Below are positions 1 through 6,350 of a stretch of 7,349 nucleotides of DNA, piece by piece (the first letter of the stretch is position 1; each line of letters starts with the position of its first letter). The position numbers and the translations under genes are program-made. The notes beneath the pieces were generated by a model. That model was not told where the DNA came from, did no database searches, and worked only from the letters and a program-made list of their open reading frames with translations. Source of the DNA: Streptomyces sp. (GTDB lineage: Bacteria > Actinomycetota > Actinomycetes > Streptomycetales > Streptomycetaceae); assembly GCA_003519485.1 (NCBI GenBank), contig DOWQ01000432.1, positions 1 through 7,349 on the forward strand, written 5' to 3'.

Positions 1-81
1 TCCGAAGAACGCGAGGCCCCTCATCGACGCCCTTGCGGTGATGCGGTGACCGATGCCCCGCTTGGACAACCATCGCCTGTC
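1..81 (-). pseudogene. Frameshifted fragment of an IS5-type transposase, cut by the window edge
   Basis: Read on the minus strand from 78 down to 40, the codons give RRWLSKRGIGHRI. A one-base frame change at 38-39 then gives RKGVDEGPRVLR from 37 to 2. The joined reading fits from memory a conserved stretch of actinomycete IS5-type DDE transposases, of the form RRWLxxRGIxHRIARKG. Two bases remain where the Ala codon of that motif should stand, as expected of a one-base deletion. No matching transposase sequence is visible to the right of about 81, and no terminal inverted repeat can be identified, so only an internal scrap remains. The frame change is seen directly; the family is recalled and not searched. 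A chance match over about 25 residues is the main alternative. Confidence 0.45.
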
Positions 82-289
82 AGGCCCCCCCCTTTCAGAC
101 CCGTATGTTCACCGAATCGACCGCGCATCGAACCGGTCCAACTCGCTACGGAAGCCGAGCTCGTCGAGGACCAGGCGGCGCGCAGCACCGGGGGTGCTCA
201 ACGGAGGCGTGCGAACGGTGCGGGTCCCACCGACACTGAGGTCCGGAGCCGCGCGGGCACGAAGGGGTGCGGCCTCCAGGCTTTGTCCA

Positions 290-365
290 GCGAAGAGAAG
301 AAGATTAAGGATTACGGACGAAGTTCTTCCTTGCGGCGCGAAAAGTGGCTACCTTCTCCTGAAAC
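290..365 (+). promoter_or_regulatory. Possible promoter region for the sugar dehydrogenase
   Basis: This purine- and A/T-rich patch stands out from the GC-rich surroundings. A TACCTT at 350-355 resembles a -10 element. The best upstream partner at a 17-nt spacer (TTCCTT at 327-332) is a poor match to TTGACA. A small GAAG-TT-CTTC hairpin lies at about 320-329. The call rests on composition and position more than on consensus, and the implied leader of about 260 nt is long. Confidence 0.2.
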
Positions 366-392
366 CTCCGGCATGAAGGGGCGGGGACGTCG

Positions 393-587
393 ATGACTGC
401 ACTACTGGAGACCACGCACCGGGCACTTCCTGTGCGGTTGCCGCGTGAGGAAGGGCCGCGACCGCGGGCCGGGTGGGGCGGCCCCGTCCCACCCCGGACC
501 GACTCGGCGACCGGCCGCGACGTGTTCACGGCGACCGTGGCCGGAATACCCGGTGCCGCAACTCGCCGGGGACGGCGAGCGCGATGA
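393..587 (+). CDS. Possible small ORF of 64 codons, no recognised product
   Basis: An ATG at 393 is preceded by a G-rich stretch (GGGGCGGGGACG) that could serve as a ribosome site, and the frame ends at 585-587, 38 nt before the dehydrogenase GTG. The product would be rich in Arg, Pro and Gly (start MTALLETTHRALPV). The middle of the frame has G/C-ending codons typical of real genes, but the two ends do not. It could be a leader peptide, the remnant of a lost gene, or chance in GC-rich DNA. I do not recognise it and consider chance most likely. Confidence 0.2.
   Translation: MTALLETTHRALPVRLPREEGPRPRAGWGGPVPPRTDSATGRDVFTATVAGIPGAATRRGRRAR
471..494 (+). other. GC-rich hairpin in the dehydrogenase leader
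   Basis: GGGTGGG (471-477) pairs perfectly with CCCACCC (488-494) around a 10-nt loop. The structure lies 131 nt before the GTG start and could affect transcription or mRNA structure. It may equally be incidental, since GC-rich DNA produces many such pairings. Confidence 0.3.
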
Positions 588-610
588 CTGGCCCAGCAGT
601 TGGGCAGCAC

Positions 611-617
611 AGGAAGG
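611..617 (+). promoter_or_regulatory. Ribosome binding site that sets the GTG start at 626
   Basis: AGGAAGG lies eight nt before the GTG at 626 and is a close match to the actinomycete anti-Shine-Dalgarno complement. The in-frame ATG codons upstream at 473 and 584 have no comparable site. Starting at 626 also places a short Arg-containing n-region immediately before the hydrophobic signal-peptide core. Confidence 0.75.
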
Positions 618-625
618 TTGGCCTT

Positions 626-3487
626 GTGTCGACTTCGACGCTCCTCCGCGTGCGCGGCCTCGTAGCGGGCCTCACGGCCTGCACACTCTTCGTCGGCCAG
701 CTGGTGCTCTCCCAGGCCTCCGCCGGCGCGGTCTCCGACGAGCCACCCGCCGGTGACAAGTTCGAGCAGATCACGCTGGCTTTCGGGCCGGACCAGGTCG
801 GTGAGGCGCTCGCGCTGGCGGTCCTGCCCGATGGCCGCGTCCTGCACACGTCCCGCGACGGGCGGGTCTTCCTCAGCGAAGAGGGCGTCGGCACGACGGT
901 CGCTGCACGGATTCCGGTCTACCGGCACGACGAGGAGGGACTGCAGGGGATCGCGGTGCCGCCCGACTTCGCGCAGTCGCGGTGGGTTTACGTCATGTAC
1001 GCACCCCGGCTGGACACCCCGGAGGACGACCCCACGACACCCGGAGTGAACGAAGGTGACGCCCCCTCGGAGGGCAGCGCGGAGGACTTCGAGCCGTACA
1101 AGAGCGAAACGTACGTGTCGCGCTTCCGGCTCGAGGGAGACGTCATGGACCGAGCGAGCGAGCAAACGGTCCTGAAGATCCCCGCCGACCGGGGTCTGTG
1201 CTGCCACGTCGGTGGCGACCTGAACTTCGACGGCGCGGGGAACCTGCTGATTTCCACCGGCGACGACACCAACCCCTTCTCTTCCGACGGCTACACGCCG
1301 ATCGACGAGCGGCCGAACCGCAACCCCGCGTACGACGCGCAGCGCACGTCGGCGAACACCAACGACCTGCGGGGCAAGATTCTGCGGATCCGCCCGACAG
1401 CGGACGGCGGTTACACGATCCCCGAAGGCAACTTGTTCGGGTCGAACGGGAAGTACCCCGACGTCGACGCCGCGAAGGTACGGCCGGAGATCTACGCCAT
1501 GGGCTTCCGCAACCCGTTCCGCTTCAGCGTCGACCCCAAGACCGGCTGGCTCCATGTCGGCGAGTACGGTCCCGACGCCGCCACCGAGTCGGACACCCGC
1601 GGACCGAGCGGTCTGGTCGAGGTCAACCAGATCCGGGAGGCCGGCAACTACGGCTGGCCGTACTGCTCCGGTCCCAACCTGAACTTCGACGACTACGACT
1701 TCGCCACCGGGCAGTCGGGGCCCGAGTTCAACTGCGACGCACCGGTGAACGAGTCACCGAACAACACCGGTCTGCGCGAGCTGCCGCCCGCGGAGCACCC
1801 CTGGATCTGGTACGACGGCGACACCGTGCACTACGACGGGAAGTCCACCGACGAGTTCGGCAGCGGCGGCGAGGCGCCGATGGGCGGACCCGTCTACCGC
1901 TTCGACCCGGAGCTGGCGTCGGACACCAAGTTCCCCGCCTACTTCGACGGCCACTTCTTCATGGGCGACTGGAGCCGCGGATGGATGAAGGAGATCGAAA
2001 TCGGGGCCGAGGGCCAGCCGGCCCGGATCAACCCGTTCTTCGACTCCGGAACGATGGCGGCCCCGATGGACTTCGAGTTCGGCCCCGACGGGTCGCTGTA
2101 CGTCGTGGACTACGGCAGCGCCAGTTACGGCGGCATGTACGCCGGCGGCAGCCCGGACGCAGCCGTCTACAAGATCAACCACGTGGACGGTTCACGGGCG
2201 CCGACCGCTCGCGTGTCGGCCGACCGCACCAGCGGCACGGCACCCCTCACAGTCGCCTTCTCGAGCGCCGGCAGCCGGGACCCCGAGGGCGATCCGCTGA
2301 CCTACTCCTGGGACTTCGACGGCGACGGGAGCACCGACGCGACCGACGCCGACCCCACGCACACATACGGCGGCAACGGCACCTTCACCTCCCGGCTGAC
2401 CGTCACCGACGGCGCGGGAAGGACCGGGACCGCGACGGAGAGGATCGTCGTGGGCAACGACCGGCCCACCGTGACCATCAAGCGGCCGGCGAACGGCGGC
2501 GTGTACGACTACGGCGACCGGCTCTCCTTCGAGGTCGAGGTCACGGACCCGCAGGACGGGGCGGTCGACTGCGGGAGGGTCCGCGTCGAGACCGCGCTCG
2601 GCCACAACGAGCACGCGCACGGGGACCAGAGCTTCACGGGCTGCACGGGCACCGTGACGGTCCCCGCGGCGTGGGAGCCGGACACCCAGTCCAGCTTCTA
2701 CGTGATCTCGGCCAGTTACACCGATGACGGCGGCGCCGAGGGGACCCCCGCGCTGACCGGCAGCGACGCGGCCGTGCTGCAGCCGCGGACCAAGCAGGCC
2801 GAGCACTTCTCCCGCCAGAGCGGCGTGAAGGTGCTGGAGGCCTCCGATCCGCAGGGAGGTGGCGGCCGGGCCGTCGGCGAGCTGGAGGACGGCGACCACG
2901 TGTCGTACGAGCCGGTCGACCTGACCGGCATCGACCGCCTTGACCTGCGGGTCGCCGCCGGCTCACTCGGCGGCGAGATCGAGGTCCGTGCCGACGCACC
3001 GGACGGTCCGCTGCTGGGATCGGCCGAGGTGCCGGGCAACCTCGGTGCGCGGAGCTGGACCACGGTTCAGGCCCCGGTGCGTGATCCCGGCGGCTCGCAC
3101 GAGCTCTTCCTGGTGTTCCGCAACCCGCTGGTGCCGCCGACGCCCGTCGCCGCCGACAGCATGATGGTGGTGAACTCCATCGAGTTCGCGGGCACGGGCC
3201 TGAACTCGCCGCCGACGGCACAGGCTTCCGCCACCCCGACCAGCGGTGCGGCACCGCTCACGGTCGAGTTCACCGGCCGCGGCAGCGACCCCGAAGGCGA
3301 CGCCCTGTCGTACCACTGGGACTTCGGGGTGCCGGAAGAGGGCGCCGACACCGCGACGGCGCGGTACACCTACACCCGGCCGGGAAGCCACACGGCGGTC
3401 CTGACCGTCACCGACGCTCAGGGGAACGCCGAGCGCGACACGGTGGAGATCTCCGTGGCCGAAGGACGGACACGATCCCGCCGGTGA
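626..3487 (+). CDS. Secreted PQQ-dependent sugar dehydrogenase (GSDH family) with PKD, Ig-like, CBM6-like and PKD domains
   Basis: The product has 953 residues and probably oxidises sugars or sugar-containing glycans outside the cell, passing electrons from PQQ. Residues 1-35 form a signal peptide (Arg8/Arg10, hydrophobic core 12-28, cleavage near ASA-GA or AGA-VS). A GSDH beta-propeller spans about 41-520: CHVGGDLNFDG (193-203) supplies the expected catalytic His194, followed by NDLRGKILRI, GFRNPFRF (Arg295), GEYGPD (312-317), NYGWPYC and FFMGDWSRG. Next come a PKD domain (about 525-610), an Ig-like region (612-720), a CBM6-like domain beginning KQAEHF (723-858), and a second PKD domain (861-947) with SDPEGDALSYHWDF. 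The last residues, GRTRSRR, are out-of-frame readthrough: the natural C-terminal domain continues beyond the stop in other frames (see 3469-3778). The intact ancestor would have been about 1046 residues. The family is clear; the substrate is unknown. The GTG start is chosen for its ribosome site. Confidence 0.92.
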   Translation: MSTSTLLRVRGLVAGLTACTLFVGQLVLSQASAGAVSDEPPAGDKFEQITLAFGPDQVGEALALAVLPDGRVLHTSRDGRVFLSEEGVGTTVAARIPVYRHDEEGLQGIAVPPDFAQSRWVYVMYAPRLDTPEDDPTTPGVNEGDAPSEGSAEDFEPYKSETYVSRFRLEGDVMDRASEQTVLKIPADRGLCCHVGGDLNFDGAGNLLISTGDDTNPFSSDGYTPIDERPNRNPAYDAQRTSANTNDLRGKILRIRPTADGGYTIPEGNLFGSNGKYPDVDAAKVRPEIYAMGFRNPFRFSVDPKTGWLHVGEYGPDAATESDTRGPSGLVEVNQIREAGNYGWPYCSGPNLNFDDYDFATGQSGPEFNCDAPVNESPNNTGLRELPPAEHPWIWYDGDTVHYDGKSTDEFGSGGEAPMGGPVYRFDPELASDTKFPAYFDGHFFMGDWSRGWMKEIEIGAEGQPARINPFFDSGTMAAPMDFEFGPDGSLYVVDYGSASYGGMYAGGSPDAAVYKINHVDGSRAPTARVSADRTSGTAPLTVAFSSAGSRDPEGDPLTYSWDFDGDGSTDATDADPTHTYGGNGTFTSRLTVTDGAGRTGTATERIVVGNDRPTVTIKRPANGGVYDYGDRLSFEVEVTDPQDGAVDCGRVRVETALGHNEHAHGDQSFTGCTGTVTVPAAWEPDTQSSFYVISASYTDDGGAEGTPALTGSDAAVLQPRTKQAEHFSRQSGVKVLEASDPQGGGGRAVGELEDGDHVSYEPVDLTGIDRLDLRVAAGSLGGEIEVRADAPDGPLLGSAEVPGNLGARSWTTVQAPVRDPGGSHELFLVFRNPLVPPTPVAADSMMVVNSIEFAGTGLNSPPTAQASATPTSGAAPLTVEFTGRGSDPEGDALSYHWDFGVPEEGADTATARYTYTRPGSHTAVLTVTDAQGNAERDTVEISVAEGRTRSRR

Positions 3488-3778
3488 TCAGCGAGGTAGC
3501 ACCGGCCGATGGATCCGAGACGTCGGACAGGCGACCGGCGATCGGCGATCGGCGATCGGAGCGACGGTGGAGGACGACCGCTCCGACCTCACCGCCGCGC
3601 ACCTGACGATGTACCTGGACGGGTGGGCGGTGGAGTTCACCTATGACACGCACACCGAATCGCCCACGTGCCCGCCCAGAAGCCGGCCAAAGGCTTCCAC
3701 CGGGTGCGCGTGATCGCCGAAGACCCGTCGTCCGGAAACACCTCCAGCCGGACGTGGAGCTTCACCGTGGTCCATTGA
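3469..3778 (+). pseudogene. Frame-broken C-terminal Ig-like domain of the sugar dehydrogenase
   Basis: Three frames in succession give one continuous domain. Positions 3469-3543 read DTIPPVISEVAPADGSETSD through RRPAI. Positions 3555 to about 3656 read IGATVEDDRSDLTAAHLTMY and on to FTYDTHT. Positions 3659-3778 read IAHVPAQKPAKGFHRVRVIA and then end in RTWSFTVVH and TGA. This matches from memory the Ig-like module (PPxI...ADG...TIGATV...LYxDG...VxAEDxxGN...WSFTV) common at the ends of actinomycete exoenzymes. The breaks are one base lost near 3464-3469, 14 bases gained at 3531-3558, and one base lost near 3657-3658. The net change is a multiple of three, so the final segment is back in the dehydrogenase frame. 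A translated protein would lose this domain and end after the second PKD domain. Sequencing error could explain the single-base breaks but less easily the repeat. Confidence 0.75.
3531..3558 (+). repeat. Tandem repeat of a 7-bp unit, three exact copies plus one variant
   Basis: GCGACCG (3531-3537) is followed by three exact copies of GCGATCG (3538-3558). Removing two copies (14 bp) restores the reading frame across the C-terminal domain, giving RPAIGATVEDD. The ancestral sequence therefore probably had one exact copy. A unit length not divisible by three makes any single change of copy number a frameshift. CGATCG is also self-complementary, which may favour slippage. Confidence 0.9.
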
Positions 3779-3786
3779 GCACAGGA

Positions 3787-3823
3787 GCGTCCGGCGGAAC
3801 ACGCGGAGTGTTCCGCCGGACGC
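3787..3823 (+). terminator. Strong hairpin between the dehydrogenase and the TIM-barrel gene
   Basis: The left arm (3787-3802, GCGTCCGGCGGAACAC) pairs perfectly with the right arm (3808-3823) around a 5-nt loop, GCGGA. It begins nine nt after the stop of the broken C-terminal domain (3778), where a terminator is expected. There is no T-run after it, which is common for actinomycete terminators. It lies 64 nt before the next start codon, so it should end or reduce transcription into that gene; the next gene may have its own promoter in the short gap. Confidence 0.65.
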
Positions 3824-3887
3824 GGGTACCGGAACGACGAGCCCATGCGTATGCCGAAACCCCGGCACGAACCCGAGCGAGGAAACC

Positions 3888-4865
3888 ATGTGCACCCACT
3901 ACGGTGACGGAAGGCCCGCGAACCTGCGGGAACTGGTCAGCCGCCGCGGATTTCTGAAGGCCGGCGCCGCCGCGGCGGTGCTGGGCACCGCCGGCACAGT
4001 CGGCGCTCCGACCGCTATCGCGGCCCCGAGCTCCGCGCCGCGGGAACAGCGGTCTCAGCGGTCTCAGCGGAACCAGCATCGCGTCCCACGGGACGCCGTC
4101 AGCATCCAGCTGTACACCATGCGCGACCTCATGGACGCCGACCTCGACGCGACGTTCGCCGGCCTGGCGGCCATCGGCTACCGCAAGGTCGAACAAGCAG
4201 GCTTCCACGGCCGCACGGCGAGGGAGTTCAAGGCAGCCCTGGACGCCCACCGACTGCACGCCACCTCCGGCCACCACTCGACGTACCCCTACGAGGAGTC
4301 GCGCTGGCGGAAGATGATCGAGGACGCCTACCTTCTCGGACAGCGGTACATGGTGGAACCCCTTCCCGCGTTCATCGCGACGGGGCTGGCCAGCCCGCTC
4401 GTCCCGCCGTCGCTCGCCTGGGGCCGGTACGCCGAGGACCTGAACAAAGCGGCCGAACAGGCCAGGATCTTCGGCATCGAGGTGGGCTACCACAACCACA
4501 ACCCGGAGTTCCTGCCGCTGCCCGATGACCCGAGCCGCACCGGCTACGACATCCTGCTCGCCGAGACGGACCCCGACCTGGTGCACTTCGAGTTGGACAT
4601 CCACTGGGCGTGGCGGGCCGGTCAGGACCCCGTCGAGCTGCTGCAGGCCCACCCCACGCGGTTCCGCCAGTTCCACGTCAAGGACATGGACGAGAACGGC
4701 GACATCACCGCCCCCGGCACCGGCGTGATCGACTTCGCCCGCGTCTTCCAGGCCGCGACGGACCTCGGCATCGCCGAGTACACCATCGAACAGGACAACG
4801 CCGGGCAGAACGCGATGGAAACTGCACGACTCGGCTTCGACCTCCTGTCCACCATCCGTTGGTGA
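3888..4865 (+). CDS. Tat-exported sugar phosphate isomerase/epimerase-like TIM-barrel protein
   Basis: The product has 325 residues and belongs to the xylose isomerase-like TIM-barrel (AP endonuclease family 2) group, whose members use a divalent metal to isomerise, epimerise or eliminate on sugars. The N-terminus carries a twin-arginine signal, SRRGFLK (18-24), then an Ala-rich core and a likely AIA-AP cleavage site (43-47). A QRSQRSQR linker (54-61) leads into the barrel from about residue 70. Visible barrel motifs are KVEQAG (Glu102), YHNHNPEF (201-208), HFELDIHW (233-240), QFHVKD (262-266) and YTIEQDNAG. By family pattern Glu207, Asp237, His263 and Glu301 are the probable metal ligands. 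The ATG at 3888 follows GAGGA (3879-3883) with a short 4-nt gap. Tat export means it folds with its metal before leaving the cell, next to a secreted sugar dehydrogenase. Some related proteins act on 3-keto sugars; that role here is inference. Confidence 0.9.
   Translation: MCTHYGDGRPANLRELVSRRGFLKAGAAAAVLGTAGTVGAPTAIAAPSSAPREQRSQRSQRNQHRVPRDAVSIQLYTMRDLMDADLDATFAGLAAIGYRKVEQAGFHGRTAREFKAALDAHRLHATSGHHSTYPYEESRWRKMIEDAYLLGQRYMVEPLPAFIATGLASPLVPPSLAWGRYAEDLNKAAEQARIFGIEVGYHNHNPEFLPLPDDPSRTGYDILLAETDPDLVHFELDIHWAWRAGQDPVELLQAHPTRFRQFHVKDMDENGDITAPGTGVIDFARVFQAATDLGIAEYTIEQDNAGQNAMETARLGFDLLSTIRW
4047..4070 (+). repeat. In-frame 9-bp direct repeat in the linker after the Tat signal
   Basis: CAGCGGTCT occurs twice in tandem (4047-4055 and 4056-4064), followed by a partial copy, CAGCGG (4065-4070). 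It encodes Gln-Arg-Ser repeated, between the signal peptide and the TIM barrel. Because the unit is divisible by three, copy number can change linker length without breaking the frame. Confidence 0.85.
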
Positions 4866-4869
4866 CCGT

Positions 4870-4895
4870 CCGGCGGGAGCGGCGACGACCGCCGG
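4870..4895 (+). terminator. Possible terminator of the TIM-barrel gene
   Basis: CCGGCGG (4870-4876) pairs with CCGCCGG (4889-4895) across a 12-nt loop, starting five nt after the stop codon. The position is right for a terminator, but the stem is only 7 bp and there is no T-run. Confidence 0.35.
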
Positions 4896-4964
4896 CCGCC
4901 GATCACCGTCCACAGGCTGACGGATGACTTCGTCTCAGCGGACCGCTCCAGCGCCATCCGTCGC

Positions 4965-4980
4965 AGCGGCGCCCGCCGCT
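4965..4980. terminator. Small GC-rich hairpin between the convergent genes
   Basis: AGCGGC (4965-4970) and GCCGCT (4975-4980) form a perfect 6-bp stem with a 4-nt loop. It could act in either direction between the converging transcripts. Such short stems are frequent by chance in GC-rich DNA. Confidence 0.25.
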
Positions 4981-5116
4981 ATGGCCGATGCCCAGCACGT
5001 TCCTGTGTGCGGAACGACATACTGGTCGCTCTGATCTTCTCCGACGCCAGCAGTCCACCGATTGCGGTGGCTCTGCAGCAACAGGTCCTCCAGTTCGCCA
5101 AGACAACCGAACAACG

Positions 5117-5137
5117 GACGACGCGGGGGCGGTCGTC
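5117..5137 (-). terminator. Possible terminator of the methyltransferase gene
   Basis: GACGAC (5117-5122) and GTCGTC (5132-5137) form a 6-bp stem with a 9-nt loop, 12 nt beyond the methyltransferase stop on the minus strand. Position supports the call more than stem strength does. Confidence 0.3.
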
Positions 5138-5149
5138 GCGTCCGCCCCG

Positions 5150-6109
5150 TCACCGACCCCGAGCTCGCAGCGCCCGGGCAAGGTGCCGGGCGACGACGGG
5201 CGGCAGCACCTCGCGAGCGACCCGACGGGAGAGCGAAGAGCTCCGACGCCCGGACGCAGCACCCGCCCCCGCGCCGTCCTGCTTCCCGCCCCGGGCCCCG
5301 GCCCGGGACTTCTCATGCCGGGAGACCGGCAGTCGCGGCGCCGTGGCCTTGCGTCCTCCGATCAGCAGCAGCCGTTGGCCGGCCACTTCCTGCCACTGCA
5401 GCCAGCAGTCGCCGCGCTCGCTCAGCGCCTCGTGCAACTCGTCCTGTACGGCCGTGGGGTCGCCCCACGTGCCGTAGAACTTCTGGTTGCTGACGCATAC
5501 GGGCCGCAGCCCGCCGTCCAGCACGGCCTGCCACGTGGCGCACGCGACGCCAGGGGTGTGCGACGAGCGGTAGTCGTCCAGGACGACGAGTCCGTCGCCC
5601 GTGAGCGCATCACGAGCAGCTGATATGTCGGGGCGCACGTGCTCGTACAGGTGCGAGGCGTCGACGTGCACGAAGCGGCAACTTCCCGCCGTGACTTCGT
5701 CCGGGACGACGGAGGTCGGTGCGTGGAGCACACGCGGCAACTCGTCGTGGAAGGAGAGAAAGTTGGCCTCGAAACTGCGGCGGGTCAGTGTCGAGTACGA
5801 ACCTCGCATCTCCCGCTCGTTGTGCTCGGTGGGTGCCTCGGAGCCGAAGAGGTCGCAGACCGTGAATGTCTCTTCCGCCCGCAGGTACGCACGCATCATA
5901 ATGGCGCTTTTGCCCAGATATGCCCCCATTTCCAGCAGATCACCACGCTGTTCGAACCGCCGCTGCCGCTGCAGGAACCAGTCGAAGAGGACGACGTCGG
6001 TGTTGTAGAACCAGCCCGGCACGTCGTAGAAGGACCGTGGCTGAGGCAATTCTTCGGCCCCGACAGGCGATGCGCGTTCAGTGGCGTCTGTGGTCACGGC
6101 TGGATTCAT
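5150..6109 (-). CDS. Class I SAM-dependent methyltransferase with a basic C-terminal tail
   Basis: The product has 319 residues and resembles the Methyltransf_24-type Rossmann methyltransferases, probably cytoplasmic. LLEMGAYLGKSA (58-69) is the SAM-binding motif I (Glu60, Gly62, Gly66). VCDLF (84-88, Asp86) is the acidic end of strand 2. RFVHVDASHLYEHV (145-158) and VVLDDY (175-180) are typical of this group, where Asp150, Asp178 and Asp179 would sit near a metal or substrate. The core ends near ILLIGG-type residues at about 252. Residues 253-319 form an Arg/Ala/Ser-rich tail with a likely amphipathic end (SLSRRVAREVLPPVVARHLA). The start at 6109 has a good ribosome site and gives an N-terminus typical of the family. 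Homologues I recall sit near polysaccharide or cell-surface genes, but no such neighbour is visible here and the substrate is unknown. It converges on the TIM-barrel gene. Confidence 0.9.
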   Translation of the reverse strand: MNPAVTTDATERASPVGAEELPQPRSFYDVPGWFYNTDVVLFDWFLQRQRRFEQRGDLLEMGAYLGKSAIMMRAYLRAEETFTVCDLFGSEAPTEHNEREMRGSYSTLTRRSFEANFLSFHDELPRVLHAPTSVVPDEVTAGSCRFVHVDASHLYEHVRPDISAARDALTGDGLVVLDDYRSSHTPGVACATWQAVLDGGLRPVCVSNQKFYGTWGDPTAVQDELHEALSERGDCWLQWQEVAGQRLLLIGGRKATAPRLPVSRHEKSRAGARGGKQDGAGAGAASGRRSSSLSRRVAREVLPPVVARHLARALRARGR

Positions 6110-6114
6110 GTGCG

Positions 6115-6123
6115 CTTCTCCTC
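6115..6123 (-). promoter_or_regulatory. Ribosome binding site of the methyltransferase
   Basis: On the minus strand GAGGAGAAG spans this position, with AGGAG (6118-6122) eight nt before the ATG at 6109. It decides against the longer in-frame start at 6229, whose extra 40 residues resemble no protein segment. Confidence 0.75.
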
Positions 6124-6350
6124 GGGACGGACGGAGACGAGAACGTCGGACGGCAGTGCACCTGGGACGCGAAACCCAAGTCCTGCAGCCCTGTATACGA
6201 GCCCCCGCCCCCCGTATGCACGCCCTCACACCCCCTCCGAACAGGGCTTCCGCTCACTGACGACCCCCGTCCACTGAGGGTTCAACTGGTGTTGGCCCAC
6301 GGCGACTCCGCCGCAGCCACCCGCGAAGAACGACGACTATGCGCACCAAT

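Larger units (their letters stand above)
82..625. other. Gene-poor leader upstream of the sugar dehydrogenase
   Basis: No convincing gene is visible. Two overlapping plus-strand frames (46-396 and 53-376) are rich in Arg, Pro and Ser and resemble no protein I know. A minus-strand frame ending with a stop at 118-120 reads LDELGFRSELDRFD but has no start and no recognised homologue. The segment about 290-365 is the least GC-rich part and is the likeliest promoter location. A GC-rich hairpin (471-494) and a possible 64-codon frame (393-587) lie nearer the dehydrogenase. Much of this stretch may be decayed sequence next to the transposase scrap. Confidence 0.5.
4866..5149. other. Convergent intergenic stretch with several hairpins, no gene recognised
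   Basis: This interval separates the ends of the TIM-barrel gene and the methyltransferase. Open frames cross it on both strands, but their codon patterns are not convincing and I recognise no product. Possible transcription-ending structures lie at 4870-4895, 4965-4980 and 5117-5137. A short AGCGG-A-CCGCT palindrome is at 4937-4947, whose loop is too short to form a hairpin. Confidence 0.6.

Noticed and set aside
473..625. Upstream in-frame starts for the dehydrogenase (ATG 473 and ATG 584)
   Set aside because: Neither has a good ribosome site, and both would place extra residues before a normal signal peptide. GTG 626 has AGGAAGG at proper spacing.
305..1555. Minus-strand open frame of 416 codons opposite the dehydrogenase
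   Set aside because: It overlies the well-supported GSDH gene and is rich in Arg, Val and Gly, as expected of the antisense of GC-rich coding DNA. No family motif is visible.
1198..2727. Plus-strand open frame of 509 codons inside the dehydrogenase
   Set aside because: Extreme Arg content and no recognisable domain. It is an alternative frame of the GSDH and PKD coding sequence.
3762..4913. Minus-strand open frame of 383 codons opposite the TIM-barrel gene
   Set aside because: The plus strand carries a Tat signal and clear barrel motifs in the same DNA. The minus frame shows nothing recognisable and crosses the hairpin.
4988..5623. Plus-strand frame of 211 codons over the methyltransferase 3' half
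   Set aside because: It is antisense to clear methyltransferase motifs and has Arg/Pro/Ser-rich content without a recognisable domain.
6110..6229. Longer methyltransferase start at 6229
   Set aside because: The extra 40 residues resemble no family sequence, while ATG 6109 has a strong ribosome site eight nt upstream.
5639..6277. Plus-strand frame of 212 codons over the methyltransferase 5' half
   Set aside because: It is antisense to the SAM-binding motifs, runs into the intergenic region and carries no family signature.
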